NCBI GenBank assembly: GCA_943362175.1
Contig: CALRIU020000002.1
Coordinates: 1-64,000, forward strand
DNA from: UBA4416 sp943362175
GTDB taxonomy: Bacteria > Bacteroidota > Bacteroidia > B-17B0 > Aurantibacillaceae
DNA length: 64,000 nt
Direction of reading: 5' to 3'
Below the pieces are notes generated by a model. It was not told where the DNA came from, made no database searches, and saw only the letters and a program-made list of their open reading frames with translations. Of this stretch, positions 44,074-52,914 are shown piece after piece. Positions within the stretch are counted from its first letter, which is position 1; the number at the start of each line of letters is the position of its first letter. Position numbers and translations under genes: made by a program.

Positions 44074-45648
44074 TTAGAGGTTAGTTTGCTTGAGTGGTAA
44101 TACGAGGATAAAGCTGGCACCTTCATGCTCCTTGCTCCTGGCAGCGATCAGGCCGTTGTGCTTGTCCACGATCTTTTTGGCAATTGCCAGGCCGATGCCG
44201 GTACCCTCGTAGGTAGAGCGTGTATGCAGGCGTTGAAAGATGATGAACAGCTTATCGATGTGGGTTTCGTCAAAACCAATCCCATTGTCCGACACCATGA
44301 TGCGGCAGTAGTCCCCGTCTTCCTGAAGCGGACTGTCAATTTCTTTGGACGCCACGCGTTCACAGATAATGGAGATAACCGGCTCCACACCTTCGCGGGA
44401 AAATTTCAGGGCATTGCTCACCAGGTTCTGAAAGATCTGCCGCATCTGGCTTGGCACCGCATCAATGGTACACAAGGTATCGCGATGGATCACCGCTTTC
44501 TTGTCCGCGATCAGGTATTCGAAATCCGACAACACCTCGTTCAGGATCTCGTTCAGGTCTGTAGGCTGAAACAAAGCCGACACCGAGAGCCTCGAATAAT
44601 CCAGCAGATCGTTGATAAGCACCGACATGCGCTCCGAAGAATGGATGGTACGGTCGAGGTACCTGGCTCCTTCCGAATCGGGAGTGATGAATTTTTCTTT
44701 AATAATATTGTTGAAGGTCTGAATTTTTCTCAGGGGCTCTTTCAGGTCATGCGACACCACCCAGGCAAACTGCTGAAGCTCGTGGTTGGATGTTTCCAGC
44801 TCTTCGTTCTTCTGAAGAAGGTTTTTGGTACGCTCTTTCACTTTTACCTCCAGGAACTGGTTGATGGTTTTTTGTTCATGAATATCTGTAAATGTTCCTA
44901 CCCATTTCACAATGCCCTCCTCCTGCACGACAGGAATAATCCGCATAATGAAATAGCGGTAGCTTCCGGATGCCAGCTCCCTGAGCCTGAGCTGGCAGTT
45001 ATATTCCTGCCCGGCAGCGAAGCTTGCTTTCCATTCCATATACACGTGTCCATCATCCGGGTGTACTTCCGGAAAGGTCTCCATCGTTTTGGAATAGCGA
45101 TACCAATGCTCATTGACGTATTCTGTTGCTCCCTGGGCATTGATGGTAAAGGCGATCAGGGGCAGCGATTCCATGACGGAGTGCAGCTCCCTCACGCGCG
45201 CATCCAGGTGCAGCTCGGTTTTCTTCCTGATCTCGATTTCGTTCTTAAGGTTCTGCTGGATCTTGTTCAGCTCGCGGTTCTGCTCCGACAAGCGGTAGAA
45301 GGTTTTTACCTTAAGCAACATGATATCGGGGTCCACAGGCTTGGTCACATAATCGATCCCACCGGAAGTATAGCCTTTGGTAATAAAGCGTTTTTCGGTA
45401 CTCACCGCCGATAAAAAAATGATGGGCGTATCTTTGGCTTTACTGAATCCGAGGATGGCTTCCGCTACTTCAAAACCATCCATGCCAGGCATTTGCACAT
45501 CGAGGATAATCAGGTAGTAACTGTTCTTAAGGATTTTCTTTAAAGCTTCTTCTCCCGAAAGAGCCGTATCGACGACAAAATTATGTAGTGTCAGTAAACC
45601 TTTTAGAGAAATAATATTCTCAGGTTTGTCGTCAACGATGAGTATCAT
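44074..45648 (-). CDS. Receiver-PAS hybrid histidine kinase
   Basis: 524 residues from ATG 45648 (MILIVDDKPENIISL). The frame extends to 45819, but the receiver begins exactly here. Order: receiver (LIILDVQMPGMDGFE phospho-acceptor, VTKPVD lysine), a short coiled coil, PAS near 150-275, coiled coil, HisKA with FAWVVSHDLKEPLRK, and HATPase with VSDNGIGFDE and GTGIGLAIA. No membrane segment. It is the first gene of the seven-gene signalling operon and ends 10 bp before the start of the CHASE3 kinase gene. Its N-terminal receiver can accept phosphate from another kinase, so it may link relays. Confidence 0.94.
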   Translation of the reverse strand: MILIVDDKPENIISLKGLLTLHNFVVDTALSGEEALKKILKNSYYLIILDVQMPGMDGFEVAEAILGFSKAKDTPIIFLSAVSTEKRFITKGYTSGGIDYVTKPVDPDIMLLKVKTFYRLSEQNRELNKIQQNLKNEIEIRKKTELHLDARVRELHSVMESLPLIAFTINAQGATEYVNEHWYRYSKTMETFPEVHPDDGHVYMEWKASFAAGQEYNCQLRLRELASGSYRYFIMRIIPVVQEEGIVKWVGTFTDIHEQKTINQFLEVKVKERTKNLLQKNEELETSNHELQQFAWVVSHDLKEPLRKIQTFNNIIKEKFITPDSEGARYLDRTIHSSERMSVLINDLLDYSRLSVSALFQPTDLNEILNEVLSDFEYLIADKKAVIHRDTLCTIDAVPSQMRQIFQNLVSNALKFSREGVEPVISIICERVASKEIDSPLQEDGDYCRIMVSDNGIGFDETHIDKLFIIFQRLHTRSTYEGTGIGLAIAKKIVDKHNGLIAARSKEHEGASFILVLPLKQTNL

Positions 45649-45950
45649 ACCGGTATAAGGTCCAAAATTCCGTCCACAAATTAAACAATATAAGCGACAA
45701 AGCGAAAGACGGCAGTGTTTTGACCTTAAAAAAATGTTTTTTTCAATCCAATAAAATTTTATGCCAGCAAAAACCCTGAGTTTTTTGCGTATAAATACCC
45801 GCTTAGCACACGCTGCCAAACTACATTCTGTTTTGCAGTTATCGGCTTCGGCTCCAGGCTCAACACATTTAAAACATCATCGTGATAAAAGCCAAAAAGC
45901 CTCCCGTCAGATTCTTGCGGGAGGCTTTTCATCATTGCAGGAGTGTATAC
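45649..45950. other. Intergenic region with strong terminator
   Basis: A 302-bp gap upstream of the signalling operon and downstream of the OmpA gene (both minus strand). It contains the terminator at 45894-45929 and an AT-rich stretch near 45720-45790 that probably holds the signalling operon's promoter. No gene seen. Confidence 0.5.
45894..45929 (-). terminator. Rho-independent terminator of the OmpA gene
   Basis: AAAAGCCTCCCG at 45895-45906 pairs perfectly over 12 bp with CGGGAGGCTTTT at 45918-45929 (11-nt loop). A T-run follows on the minus strand; it is also symmetrical enough to work on the plus strand. It lies 22 bp past the OmpA stop. Confidence 0.9.
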
Positions 45951-47432
45951 CTAGTAGGCTGTTTTCAGCTCTACCCTTCTGTTCTGGCTTCTGCCTGCTG
46001 CTTTCGTATTATCACCAATCGGTCTTGTTTCGCCATAACCAACCGCTGCTAAGCGTGAGGCAGGGATCCCTTTAGACTCCAGGTATGCTTTTACGGATTC
46101 GGTACGTTTTTGAGACAGCTGCATGTTGTAATCATCATTACCAACATTATCGGTATGTCCCTCAATACTCAGGTTCACAGCTTCATTACGTTTGAGGATT
46201 TCCACCAGTCCATCCAGCTGTGCATTCGATACCGCTTTCAGTTTGGCGCTTCCTGTTTCGAAGAAAATTTTGCTGGCAATCACCGCAATTTTTTTCACGT
46301 CTTCTTTTGCCATCTCAGGACAGCCTTTGTTCTCGAGTGTTCCTTTCACATTAGGGCAACGGTCATTCAGGTCGGATACACCATCGCCATCGCTGTCAGG
46401 ACAGCCTTTCAGGGCCAATGGTCCTGCCGCATCCGGGCAAAGATCTTCCTCGTTCACTAAACCGTCTTTATCATTATCCATCGGGCAACCTGATGCATCT
46501 ACTTTGTAATTTGCTTTAGTGTCAGGGCATTTATCATCTACATCAGCCACGCCGTCTTTATCGGCATCAGGACAACCTTTCAGAGCCAGTGTTCCTGCAG
46601 CTTCCGGACAACGGTCTTCCTTATCAGCGATACCGTCGCCATCCTTATCAGGACAGCCTTTCAGAGCTGTGAGACCTGCTGCATCCGGACAATCGTCGAT
46701 GTAATCCGCAACACCGTCATAATCCCTGTCGAGCGGGCAACCGTTTTTATCAACCGCTACACCCGGAGGTGTTCCGGGGCACTTATCATTCCTGTCGGCA
46801 ATACCGTCTTTATCCTCATCTTTTTTCTTGCCGAGGTTAAACGTCAGGCCCGCCGTGTGATACAGGTAGCCATCATTATAATCTTTTGAATCCCCGTCGA
46901 TATCATCGGCCGTAGTATACATAAAGGACTCCTGCAGCTGCAAGGAGATCACCGGTGTGATGCGGATGTTTAAACCGCCACCGAAAGACGGCAGGGCATA
47001 ATCATAACGCTCGTCTTTTACCGACTGGTATTTCTCATGCATGATGACACCGGCACCTGCATAGAGGTATGGGCGCAGCACATAGCGGTCGCTCAGGATG
47101 TTGTAGCGCAATACAAGGTTAGCCGTGTTGAGGCGAACGAGGAAGTGGTTGTTGTCATTGGGAGGAGACCAGGGCGACAAAGGCTCTACGTTTCCGAGCT
47201 CGCCACGGGTTAAGAATAAGGAAGCATCGAAATGTTTTCCTAAAAATCGGGACACGGATACGCTGGCAAAACCGTAAGCAGCCTGATCAGTGGCATAGAA
47301 GTTCTGCCCTCTGTCGCCGTTATATTGAGTCAGACCTCCGTGAAAGCCGATATTCCATTTTCGATCGCGGGTTTGTGAGTTAGCGGTGGCAACAATGACT
47401 AATGCCGCACACAGCATCATGATTTTTTTCAT
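45951..47432 (-). CDS. OmpA family porin with thrombospondin type 3 repeats
   Basis: 493 residues, signal peptide (MKKIMMLCAALVIVATANS). Residues about 20-205 are an N-terminal beta-barrel (WNIGFHGGLTQYNGDRGQNF, FNLGKKKDEDKDG at the junction). Residues about 205-375 are calcium-binding TSP3 repeats (DKDGIADRNDKCPGTPPG, DYDGVADYIDDCPD and similar, at least six). Residues about 385-493 are the OmpA peptidoglycan-binding domain (FFETGSAKLKAVS, IEGHTDNVGNDDYN, GYGETRPIGDN). It should anchor the outer membrane to the cell wall. It is monocistronic, with a strong terminator directly after it. Confidence 0.95.
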   Translation of the reverse strand: MKKIMMLCAALVIVATANSQTRDRKWNIGFHGGLTQYNGDRGQNFYATDQAAYGFASVSVSRFLGKHFDASLFLTRGELGNVEPLSPWSPPNDNNHFLVRLNTANLVLRYNILSDRYVLRPYLYAGAGVIMHEKYQSVKDERYDYALPSFGGGLNIRITPVISLQLQESFMYTTADDIDGDSKDYNDGYLYHTAGLTFNLGKKKDEDKDGIADRNDKCPGTPPGVAVDKNGCPLDRDYDGVADYIDDCPDAAGLTALKGCPDKDGDGIADKEDRCPEAAGTLALKGCPDADKDGVADVDDKCPDTKANYKVDASGCPMDNDKDGLVNEEDLCPDAAGPLALKGCPDSDGDGVSDLNDRCPNVKGTLENKGCPEMAKEDVKKIAVIASKIFFETGSAKLKAVSNAQLDGLVEILKRNEAVNLSIEGHTDNVGNDDYNMQLSQKRTESVKAYLESKGIPASRLAAVGYGETRPIGDNTKAAGRSQNRRVELKTAY

Positions 47433-47636
47433 AGGGATGGTAGTTTAATTTAACAGGAATGAATACAATGCAATGCCACGAAAAATCCCTTGTAAGGCCT
47501 GTATTTAATATAAAAGCGAGGTTTTTTCGGACAGGTGGGGAAGTGAATACACAATAGTCCGTATTTTTAACAAAAAAACTGTAGAATGTTAAATGAAAAG
47601 CGGGCTGCAAATTACAAAACAGAGCCATCGTATTTG

Positions 47637-47644
47637 TATGTTTG
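47637..47644 (+). promoter_or_regulatory. -7 box TATGTTTG before the UbiA-like gene
   Basis: TATGTTTG fits TAnnTTTG and ends 16 bp before ATG 47661. It would give a leader of about ten bases. No TTTG was seen at the -33 distance. Confidence 0.45.
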
Positions 47645-47660
47645 ATACCGTGTTGATACA

Positions 47661-48584
47661 ATGAGGCTATTCTCTACCAATAACCGTTTTGTAAAATTTA
47701 TTTTTTACGGAAACTACTTCTACGGCATCTGTACGGTTGCATTATGCATGGAAGCAAGCCTTCAGCATCTCCTACCTTTAAACTCATGGTTGTTCTATGT
47801 TCTTGTGTTTGCCGCTACGGTGGCATATTACACCAAAGCTTACATGACCGATATTTCCGTGGAAACGATCAACAAAAGAACACAATGGTATAACCAGAAC
47901 AGGAAGATCGTAAAGGCCAGCCAGGCGTTGATGATCTGCACAGCGCTTGCTATTTGCGTTTACATCCTTCGCCTCCATTACAGGACGATACATCTAGATA
48001 TGCAGACCTGGTTCCTGCTGCTGATATTCCCGGTAACGGCTGTTCTGTATTACGGCATCAACAGCAGTCTGTTCGGCAACTACAACCTCCGGGACAAGGG
48101 ATGGCTCAAGCCTTTCGTGATCGGCTTTACCTGGGCCGGCTTCGTCACGATTTACCCGGTATATTATTACTATTTTGAAAACCGCCTTCCTTACACGCCG
48201 GACAGCCTGACGGTGTTTCTGTTCCTGAAAAACTTTATTTTCATCAGCGTCCTCTGCATCATGTTCGATATAAAGGACTACGCTTCGGATTACCACCACC
48301 ACATCAAAACCTTTGTGGTACAGGCAGGCTTGAGGAGAACGATTTTTTACATCATCATTCCGCTGACCCTGTTCGGCCTGCTCACCTTTATCATCTTTGT
48401 GGTGTATGAACGTTTTCACCTGAGCAGGATCTTGCTCAACACCATCCCGTTTATCCTGTTGCTCCTTGTGGGGTACTCGATGCGCCTGCGCCGCAGCACG
48501 CTCTATTACCTGGTAGTGGTTGATGGCCTCATGCTGGTGAAAGCCGTCTTTGGCATAGTCGCCATGCTCATTTATTCGGCATAG
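47661..48584 (+). CDS. UbiA-like integral membrane protein
   Basis: 307 residues with about eight or nine transmembrane helices (for example LFYVLVFAATVAYYTKAYM, TWFLLLIFPVTAVLYYGI, ILLNTIPFILLLLVGYSM). The overall pattern is that of UbiA-superfamily prenyltransferases, and FDIKDYASDYHHHIKT resembles their second aspartate motif. The first aspartate-rich motif (NDxxDxxxD) is not recognisable; DISVETINKR lies in its place. It may therefore be a divergent or inactive member, which is common among Bacteroidota homologues. It is the only gene of its transcription unit and converges on the DUF779 gene with a 13-bp overlap. Confidence 0.7.
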   Translation: MRLFSTNNRFVKFIFYGNYFYGICTVALCMEASLQHLLPLNSWLFYVLVFAATVAYYTKAYMTDISVETINKRTQWYNQNRKIVKASQALMICTALAICVYILRLHYRTIHLDMQTWFLLLIFPVTAVLYYGINSSLFGNYNLRDKGWLKPFVIGFTWAGFVTIYPVYYYYFENRLPYTPDSLTVFLFLKNFIFISVLCIMFDIKDYASDYHHHIKTFVVQAGLRRTIFYIIIPLTLFGLLTFIIFVVYERFHLSRILLNTIPFILLLLVGYSMRLRRSTLYYLVVVDGLMLVKAVFGIVAMLIYSA

Positions 48585-48946
48585 AAGAGCTCTTCCCTGT
48601 TGTTCGATTCCTCTTCCGTGAAGAGCCTCGAATGGATCATAAAGCGCTTCCCTTTCGGAATCTCCAGCGAGAAGCTCGCCCCCCTTCCATCCACCACATC
48701 GAGCGTGAGCTGTGTATGCTGCCAGTATTCAAACTGGTCTTTGCTCATCCAGAAGGAAACGCCATCCACATCACCAAGCCCCACATCGCTGGAGCCAATC
48801 CTGAAATCTCCTTTCTGAAAGCACATGGGCGAAGAGCCGTCGCAACAGCCACCGCTCTGGTGAAAAAGCAGCTCGCCGAATTCCGCTTTAAGCTCCCGGA
48901 TCAAGTGAATGGCGGCCGGCGTGGCAAGGACGCGTTTGGTTTTCAT
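48572..48946 (-). CDS. DUF779 protein linked to aldehyde dehydrogenase
   Basis: 124 residues from ATG 48946 (MKTKRVLATPAAIHLI); a start at 48970 would add eight. It matches DUF779 through LLFHQSGGCCDGSSPMCF, FWMSKDQFEYWQHTQLTLDV, and the C-terminal RGASFSLEIPKGKRF. The GGCCDG cysteines and histidine are strictly kept in the family. These small proteins are nearly always encoded next to an acetaldehyde-type dehydrogenase, here just upstream on the same strand, but their biochemical role is not established. Cytoplasmic. Confidence 0.93.
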   Translation of the reverse strand: MKTKRVLATPAAIHLIRELKAEFGELLFHQSGGCCDGSSPMCFQKGDFRIGSSDVGLGDVDGVSFWMSKDQFEYWQHTQLTLDVVDGRGASFSLEIPKGKRFMIHSRLFTEEESNNREELFYAE

Positions 48947-48985
48947 GGTATGGCGTTTATTTTTCCGCAAGGTTTCACGAGTTTA

Positions 48986-49039
48986 GCGGAGAGGTTCGCA
49001 GCGTTTTTTAATTTTACGTCTCTCTGCGAACCCCTCCGC
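48986..49039. repeat. Inverted repeat between the dehydrogenase and DUF779 genes
   Basis: GCGGAGAGGTTCGCAG at 48986-49001 and CTGCGAACCCCTCCGC at 49024-49039 pair with one mismatch over 16 bp around a T/A-rich loop. The CTCTGCGAACC text is typical of a dispersed Bacteroidota intergenic repeat. It could weaken expression of DUF779 relative to the dehydrogenase or protect the upstream message end. Confidence 0.6.
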
Positions 49040-49070
49040 CTTCCTCTGTCTAAGTCTTGGGGGAATTGTA

Positions 49071-50576
49071 CTAAAAAAATCCGAGCTTGTTCTGATCGTA
49101 GGAGATGAGCATATTTTTGGTTTGCCGGTAATGATCCAGCATCATCTTGTGCGTTTCGCGGCCAAAGCCTGATTTTTTATACCCTCCGAAAGGGGCATGA
49201 GCCGGGTAAGCGTGGTAGCTGTTCACCCAGACACGCCCTGCCTGGATAGCACGCGGCACCTGATAGAGCTCATGAGCATCGCGCGTCCATACCCCGGCGC
49301 CAAGGCCGTACAAGGTATCGTTCGCGATCGCGATGGCTTCTTCCGTGGTCTTAAAGGTCGTAACACACACCACCGGGCCGAAGATCTCTTCCTGGAAAAT
49401 GCGCATCTTGTTATTGCCTTTGAAAATGGTCGGCTGGATGTAATAACCTCCGCTCAGCTCGTCAGGCAATTGATTGGCTTTTCCACCGGCGAGCACTTCC
49501 GCTCCTTCTTCCACACCGATTTTCAGATAGGAGAGAATTTTTTCATACTGATCGTTGGAAGCCTGCGCCCCTATCATCACGGTGCCGTCCAGCGGATGCC
49601 CTGTTTTGATGGCTTTGGTGCGTTCAACCACTTTTTTCATGAACTTATCATAAATTTTTTCGTGTACTAAAATACGCGACGGGCAGGTACAGATCTCTCC
49701 CTGGTTGAGGGCAAACATCACGGCACCTTCCACTGCTTTGTCAAAAAAGGCATCATCGGCATCCCCTACCGATTCAAAGAAGATGTTCGGTGATTTTCCA
49801 CCCAGCTCCATGGTGGCCGGAATGATATTTTCGGAGGCGTATTGCAGGATCAGGCGGCCCGTGGTGGTTTCGCCGGTGAAGGAGATCTTTGCAATACGTG
49901 GAGAGGTGGCCAGGGGCTTGCCCGCTTCCAGCCCAAAGCCCGTCACGATGTTCAATACACCCGGAGGCAGCAGATGGCCGATAAGCTCCATCAGCACCAT
50001 AATAGAGGTGGGAGTCTGCTCCGCCGGTTTCACGATGGTGCAACAGCCGGCGGCCAGAGCCGGCGCTATTTTCCAGGTAGCCATCAGCAAGGGAAAATTC
50101 CAGGGAATGATCTGTCCTACCACGCCCAAAGGCTCATGCAGGTTGATGCTCACGGTATACTCGTCATGCTCGGAGATCGTGCCTTCCTCCGCTCTCAGCA
50201 CTCCGGCAAAATAACGGAAGTGATCGATCACCAGCGGAAGATCGGCGGCGCGCGTTTCACGGATCGCCTTGCCGTTATCAATGGTTTCCACAACGGCCAG
50301 GTATTCGAGGTTATCCTCGATCACCTGCGCGATCTTCAGCAGGACATTGCTTCGCACGCTTGCCGCCGTTTTGCTCCAGGACGGAAAAGCCGCATGGGCG
50401 GCATCCAGTGCCAGCTCGATGTCTGCCTTCGTCGAGCGTGCCGCTTTGGTGAAGATCTTCCCGTCTACCGGGGATATGTTGTCGAAGTATTTTCCTTCAA
50501 CAGGCGCTGTAAATTTTCCACCGATATAGTTATCGTACTTGTCTTTAAAGACCGGTTTTTTTGCTAATTCTGCCAT
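49071..50576 (-). CDS. Aldehyde dehydrogenase (acetaldehyde/ExaC-AcoD type)
   Basis: 501 residues, full length for the family. Catalytic cysteine in NQGEICTCPSRI, general-base glutamate in TMELGGKSPNIFF, NAD-binding ISFTGETTTGR, and substrate-loop EEIFGPVVCVTTF. The CTCPSR signature points to the ExaC/AcoD group that oxidises acetaldehyde and related aldehydes to acids with NAD. The ATG at 50576 is followed directly by MAELAKKPVFKDKYDNYIGG. DUF779 follows on the same strand and an AraC regulator is divergent 119 bp (252 bp to its chosen start) away, a recurring alcohol/aldehyde module. Cytoplasmic. Confidence 0.95.
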   Translation of the reverse strand: MAELAKKPVFKDKYDNYIGGKFTAPVEGKYFDNISPVDGKIFTKAARSTKADIELALDAAHAAFPSWSKTAASVRSNVLLKIAQVIEDNLEYLAVVETIDNGKAIRETRAADLPLVIDHFRYFAGVLRAEEGTISEHDEYTVSINLHEPLGVVGQIIPWNFPLLMATWKIAPALAAGCCTIVKPAEQTPTSIMVLMELIGHLLPPGVLNIVTGFGLEAGKPLATSPRIAKISFTGETTTGRLILQYASENIIPATMELGGKSPNIFFESVGDADDAFFDKAVEGAVMFALNQGEICTCPSRILVHEKIYDKFMKKVVERTKAIKTGHPLDGTVMIGAQASNDQYEKILSYLKIGVEEGAEVLAGGKANQLPDELSGGYYIQPTIFKGNNKMRIFQEEIFGPVVCVTTFKTTEEAIAIANDTLYGLGAGVWTRDAHELYQVPRAIQAGRVWVNSYHAYPAHAPFGGYKKSGFGRETHKMMLDHYRQTKNMLISYDQNKLGFF

Positions 50577-50780
50577 GATCTGTGTTTTTTAATAGTTAGT
50601 AAGGGCAAGTAAATAAATTATGAAGGCGGATCGTTAGCACAAAACAGTCATTGAATAGCATACAGGGTTCATTGTGATTTTTTGGTAGCACCAAAATGGC
50701 ATCAATAGCACAATTCGTTCAAATGCACCCCGCGAAAAGCAATTTCACCTCATTCCATTGCTTTTGCGTTTTGTTTTTAA

Positions 50781-50788
50781 TAAGTTTG
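50781..50788 (+). promoter_or_regulatory. -7 box TAAGTTTG of the AraC regulator gene
   Basis: TAAGTTTG fits TAnnTTTG and lies 40 bp before ATG 50828. It supports the shorter start, because the longer frame from 50696 would begin upstream of this promoter. Confidence 0.5.
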
Positions 50789-50827
50789 TTAGAGGCCGTT
50801 TATCTTATCCTGTTTCAATTTAAAGCC

Positions 50828-51757
50828 ATGATCAGCAAACACTCCTTACAAACTGTTGCTTTATCAGACCAACGTCATCTACAAACGCTGGTGGAGAACA
50901 AAACGGCTTACACGCTGAATACCTGTGAGCTGAATGTCTTCGAAACGCATGCCGCTTCTTTCCTGGTTCCGCTAACCTTCAACGACTTTGTCATTACAAG
51001 CATGCTTCGCGGTAAAAAAGTGATGCACCTATTCGACCGGGAAGGCTTTGACTACCTGCCGGGCGAATCAGTCATCGTTCCGGCAAATACCACCATGCGC
51101 ATCGATTTCCCGGAAGCCGGGATCGAAAACCCGACACAGTGTACAGCCCTGGCCATCGACGGGGAACACATCAAAAAAACGATCCAGTACCTGAATGAAA
51201 ATTTCCCGAAGGATTCGGGCCGCCAGAGCTGGAAACTCGATCATCACCAATACCATTTTTATAATAACGAGGAAATTGCCCTGCTCATCAATAAGCTGAT
51301 CTCTGTATGCAGCAGCAGCTCAGCCGGAAAAGATGTGCTCGCCGACCTGGCGGTGAAAGAGCTTTTGTTCCGCATCATGCAGGTGCAAAACCTCAACCAT
51401 ACACACAGCCATTACCTGGAGGAGCATACAAGCAACCCACTGGCTTTTGTGATTGCTTATATCAAACAACACCTTTCGGACACCATCAGCATCGAAGAGC
51501 TCAGCAGTAAGGCCTACATGAGCAAGTCCACCTTTTACCGGGCTTTTAAACGTGAGCTCGGTCTCAGTCCCATCGAGTTCATCCTGCAGGAAAAAATGAT
51601 GATGGCCAAAAAGCTTCTGATAAACTCTTCCGAAAAGATCGCTTCTATCAGTGCGGAAACAGGCTTCCAGGATGTGAATTATTTTATCCGGCTCTTTAAA
51701 AAAATGGAAGGCGTTACACCTAAACAATACCGCCTAAATTCATTAACCAAACACTGA
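50828..51757 (+). CDS. AraC family transcriptional regulator
   Basis: 309 residues from ATG 50828 (MISKHSLQTVALSDQ). Residues about 30-180 are an AraC-type ligand-binding domain (CELNVFETHAASFLVPLTFNDFVI in parts). Residues about 205-305 are two helix-turn-helix motifs (ISIEELSSKAYMSKSTFYRAFKRELGLSP in parts; IASISAETGFQDVNYFIRLFKK). It is divergent from the aldehyde dehydrogenase gene and 6 bp upstream of an alpha/beta hydrolase on its own strand. It probably activates the dehydrogenase/DUF779 pair in response to an alcohol or aldehyde; no operator was identified. Confidence 0.93.
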   Translation: MISKHSLQTVALSDQRHLQTLVENKTAYTLNTCELNVFETHAASFLVPLTFNDFVITSMLRGKKVMHLFDREGFDYLPGESVIVPANTTMRIDFPEAGIENPTQCTALAIDGEHIKKTIQYLNENFPKDSGRQSWKLDHHQYHFYNNEEIALLINKLISVCSSSSAGKDVLADLAVKELLFRIMQVQNLNHTHSHYLEEHTSNPLAFVIAYIKQHLSDTISIEELSSKAYMSKSTFYRAFKRELGLSPIEFILQEKMMMAKKLLINSSEKIASISAETGFQDVNYFIRLFKKMEGVTPKQYRLNSLTKH

Positions 51758-51763
51758 CACGCT

Positions 51764-52870
51764 ATGGTACAATCCAAATTCATCCAAACTTTTTCCCTGA
51801 ATACGCATTACCTCGAATGCGGTGATCCGTCGAAAGACCTGGTGGTATTACTTCACGGCAATGTTTCCTCTTCTGCGTTCTTCAAGCCTTTCATGGAAAG
51901 CCTTGACAGGGCCCATCACTATGTGGCACCGGATATGCGGGGCTACGGCGATTCGGAAACCAAAGGCATTGACGCTACCAAAGGCGTGAAAGATTTTTCG
52001 GAGGACCTTTACCAGTTTATCAAAGCCATTAATCCGGTGGGCAAAAGGGTCCATCTCCTGGGCTGGTCGCTTGGCGGCGGAGTGGTCCTGCAGATGGTTA
52101 CGGATCATCCGGAAAATATTGTATCGATCACCCTGGAATCACCGATGTCGCCTTTTGGCTTCGGAGCGTCCATCAACAGCGGTATTGAGTTAAAGAAAAG
52201 CGACGATGATTTTGCCGGAAGCGGTGGCGGTGCCGTCAACCCTGCCTTTATCGACAGCATCCGTACACAGGACGGCAAGCTTCCGTCTTCGCAACCGGAA
52301 GGCCAGAAAGCGACACCGCAGTTCTATTGCCGCTCCACCATGAACGGCCTGTACTTCCACATGGCGGATGGCAAAACGCTCTTGCAGCGCGGGATCATCG
52401 ACCAGGCCACAGAAGATTTTTATACAGATGCGATGTTCTTTACAAAGCTTGGAGAGGAAAATTACCCCGGTAACTCTGTTCCTACAGCTCACTGGCCGGG
52501 CATGGCTCCGGGCGATAAGGGCATCAACAATGCCATTTCGGCAAAGTACTGCAACCTCACGGCTTTTGCTTATAAGAACCTGAAGATCCCTGTGCTCTGG
52601 ATCCGCGGCGCCCTTGACCTGATCGTTTCCGATGCTTCTTTCCTCGACGTGAACAACCTTGGAAAAATGGGTGCTATTCCCGGCTGGCCGGGCAACGAGA
52701 CACATCCTCCACAGCCGATGGTGACGCAAATGCGCGCGCTCCTCGAAGCTTACCAGCAGAACGGGGGAAGCTACCGGGAAGTGGTATTTGAGAACTGCGG
52801 CCACTCCCCACACATTGAGTTTGAGCAGACATTCAGGGAACAGGTCCTGGAGTTCATGGCCAAAGCCTGA
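51764..52870 (+). CDS. Alpha/beta hydrolase
   Basis: 368 residues, no signal peptide. LLHGNVSSS gives the oxyanion-hole HG; the nucleophile elbow is GWSLGGGVV; the late aspartate is in LDLIVSDASF; and the histidine is in CGHSPHIEF. A lid insertion of about 130 residues lies between the nucleophile and the aspartate. The catalytic triad looks intact. It begins 6 bp after the AraC stop, so it is probably co-transcribed with the regulator and may act on an ester or related compound linked to the aldehyde pathway. The substrate cannot be read from sequence. Confidence 0.93.
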   Translation: MVQSKFIQTFSLNTHYLECGDPSKDLVVLLHGNVSSSAFFKPFMESLDRAHHYVAPDMRGYGDSETKGIDATKGVKDFSEDLYQFIKAINPVGKRVHLLGWSLGGGVVLQMVTDHPENIVSITLESPMSPFGFGASINSGIELKKSDDDFAGSGGGAVNPAFIDSIRTQDGKLPSSQPEGQKATPQFYCRSTMNGLYFHMADGKTLLQRGIIDQATEDFYTDAMFFTKLGEENYPGNSVPTAHWPGMAPGDKGINNAISAKYCNLTAFAYKNLKIPVLWIRGALDLIVSDASFLDVNNLGKMGAIPGWPGNETHPPQPMVTQMRALLEAYQQNGGSYREVVFENCGHSPHIEFEQTFREQVLEFMAKA

Positions 52871-52914
52871 GACCTGCCTCCTTTTGCCATCCCGTGTTTT
52901 TTGTATATTTACGC

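Noticed and set aside
44125..45414. A 429-codon plus-strand frame opposite the receiver-PAS kinase
   Set aside because: Same reason: shadow of a well-supported gene with no recognisable domain.
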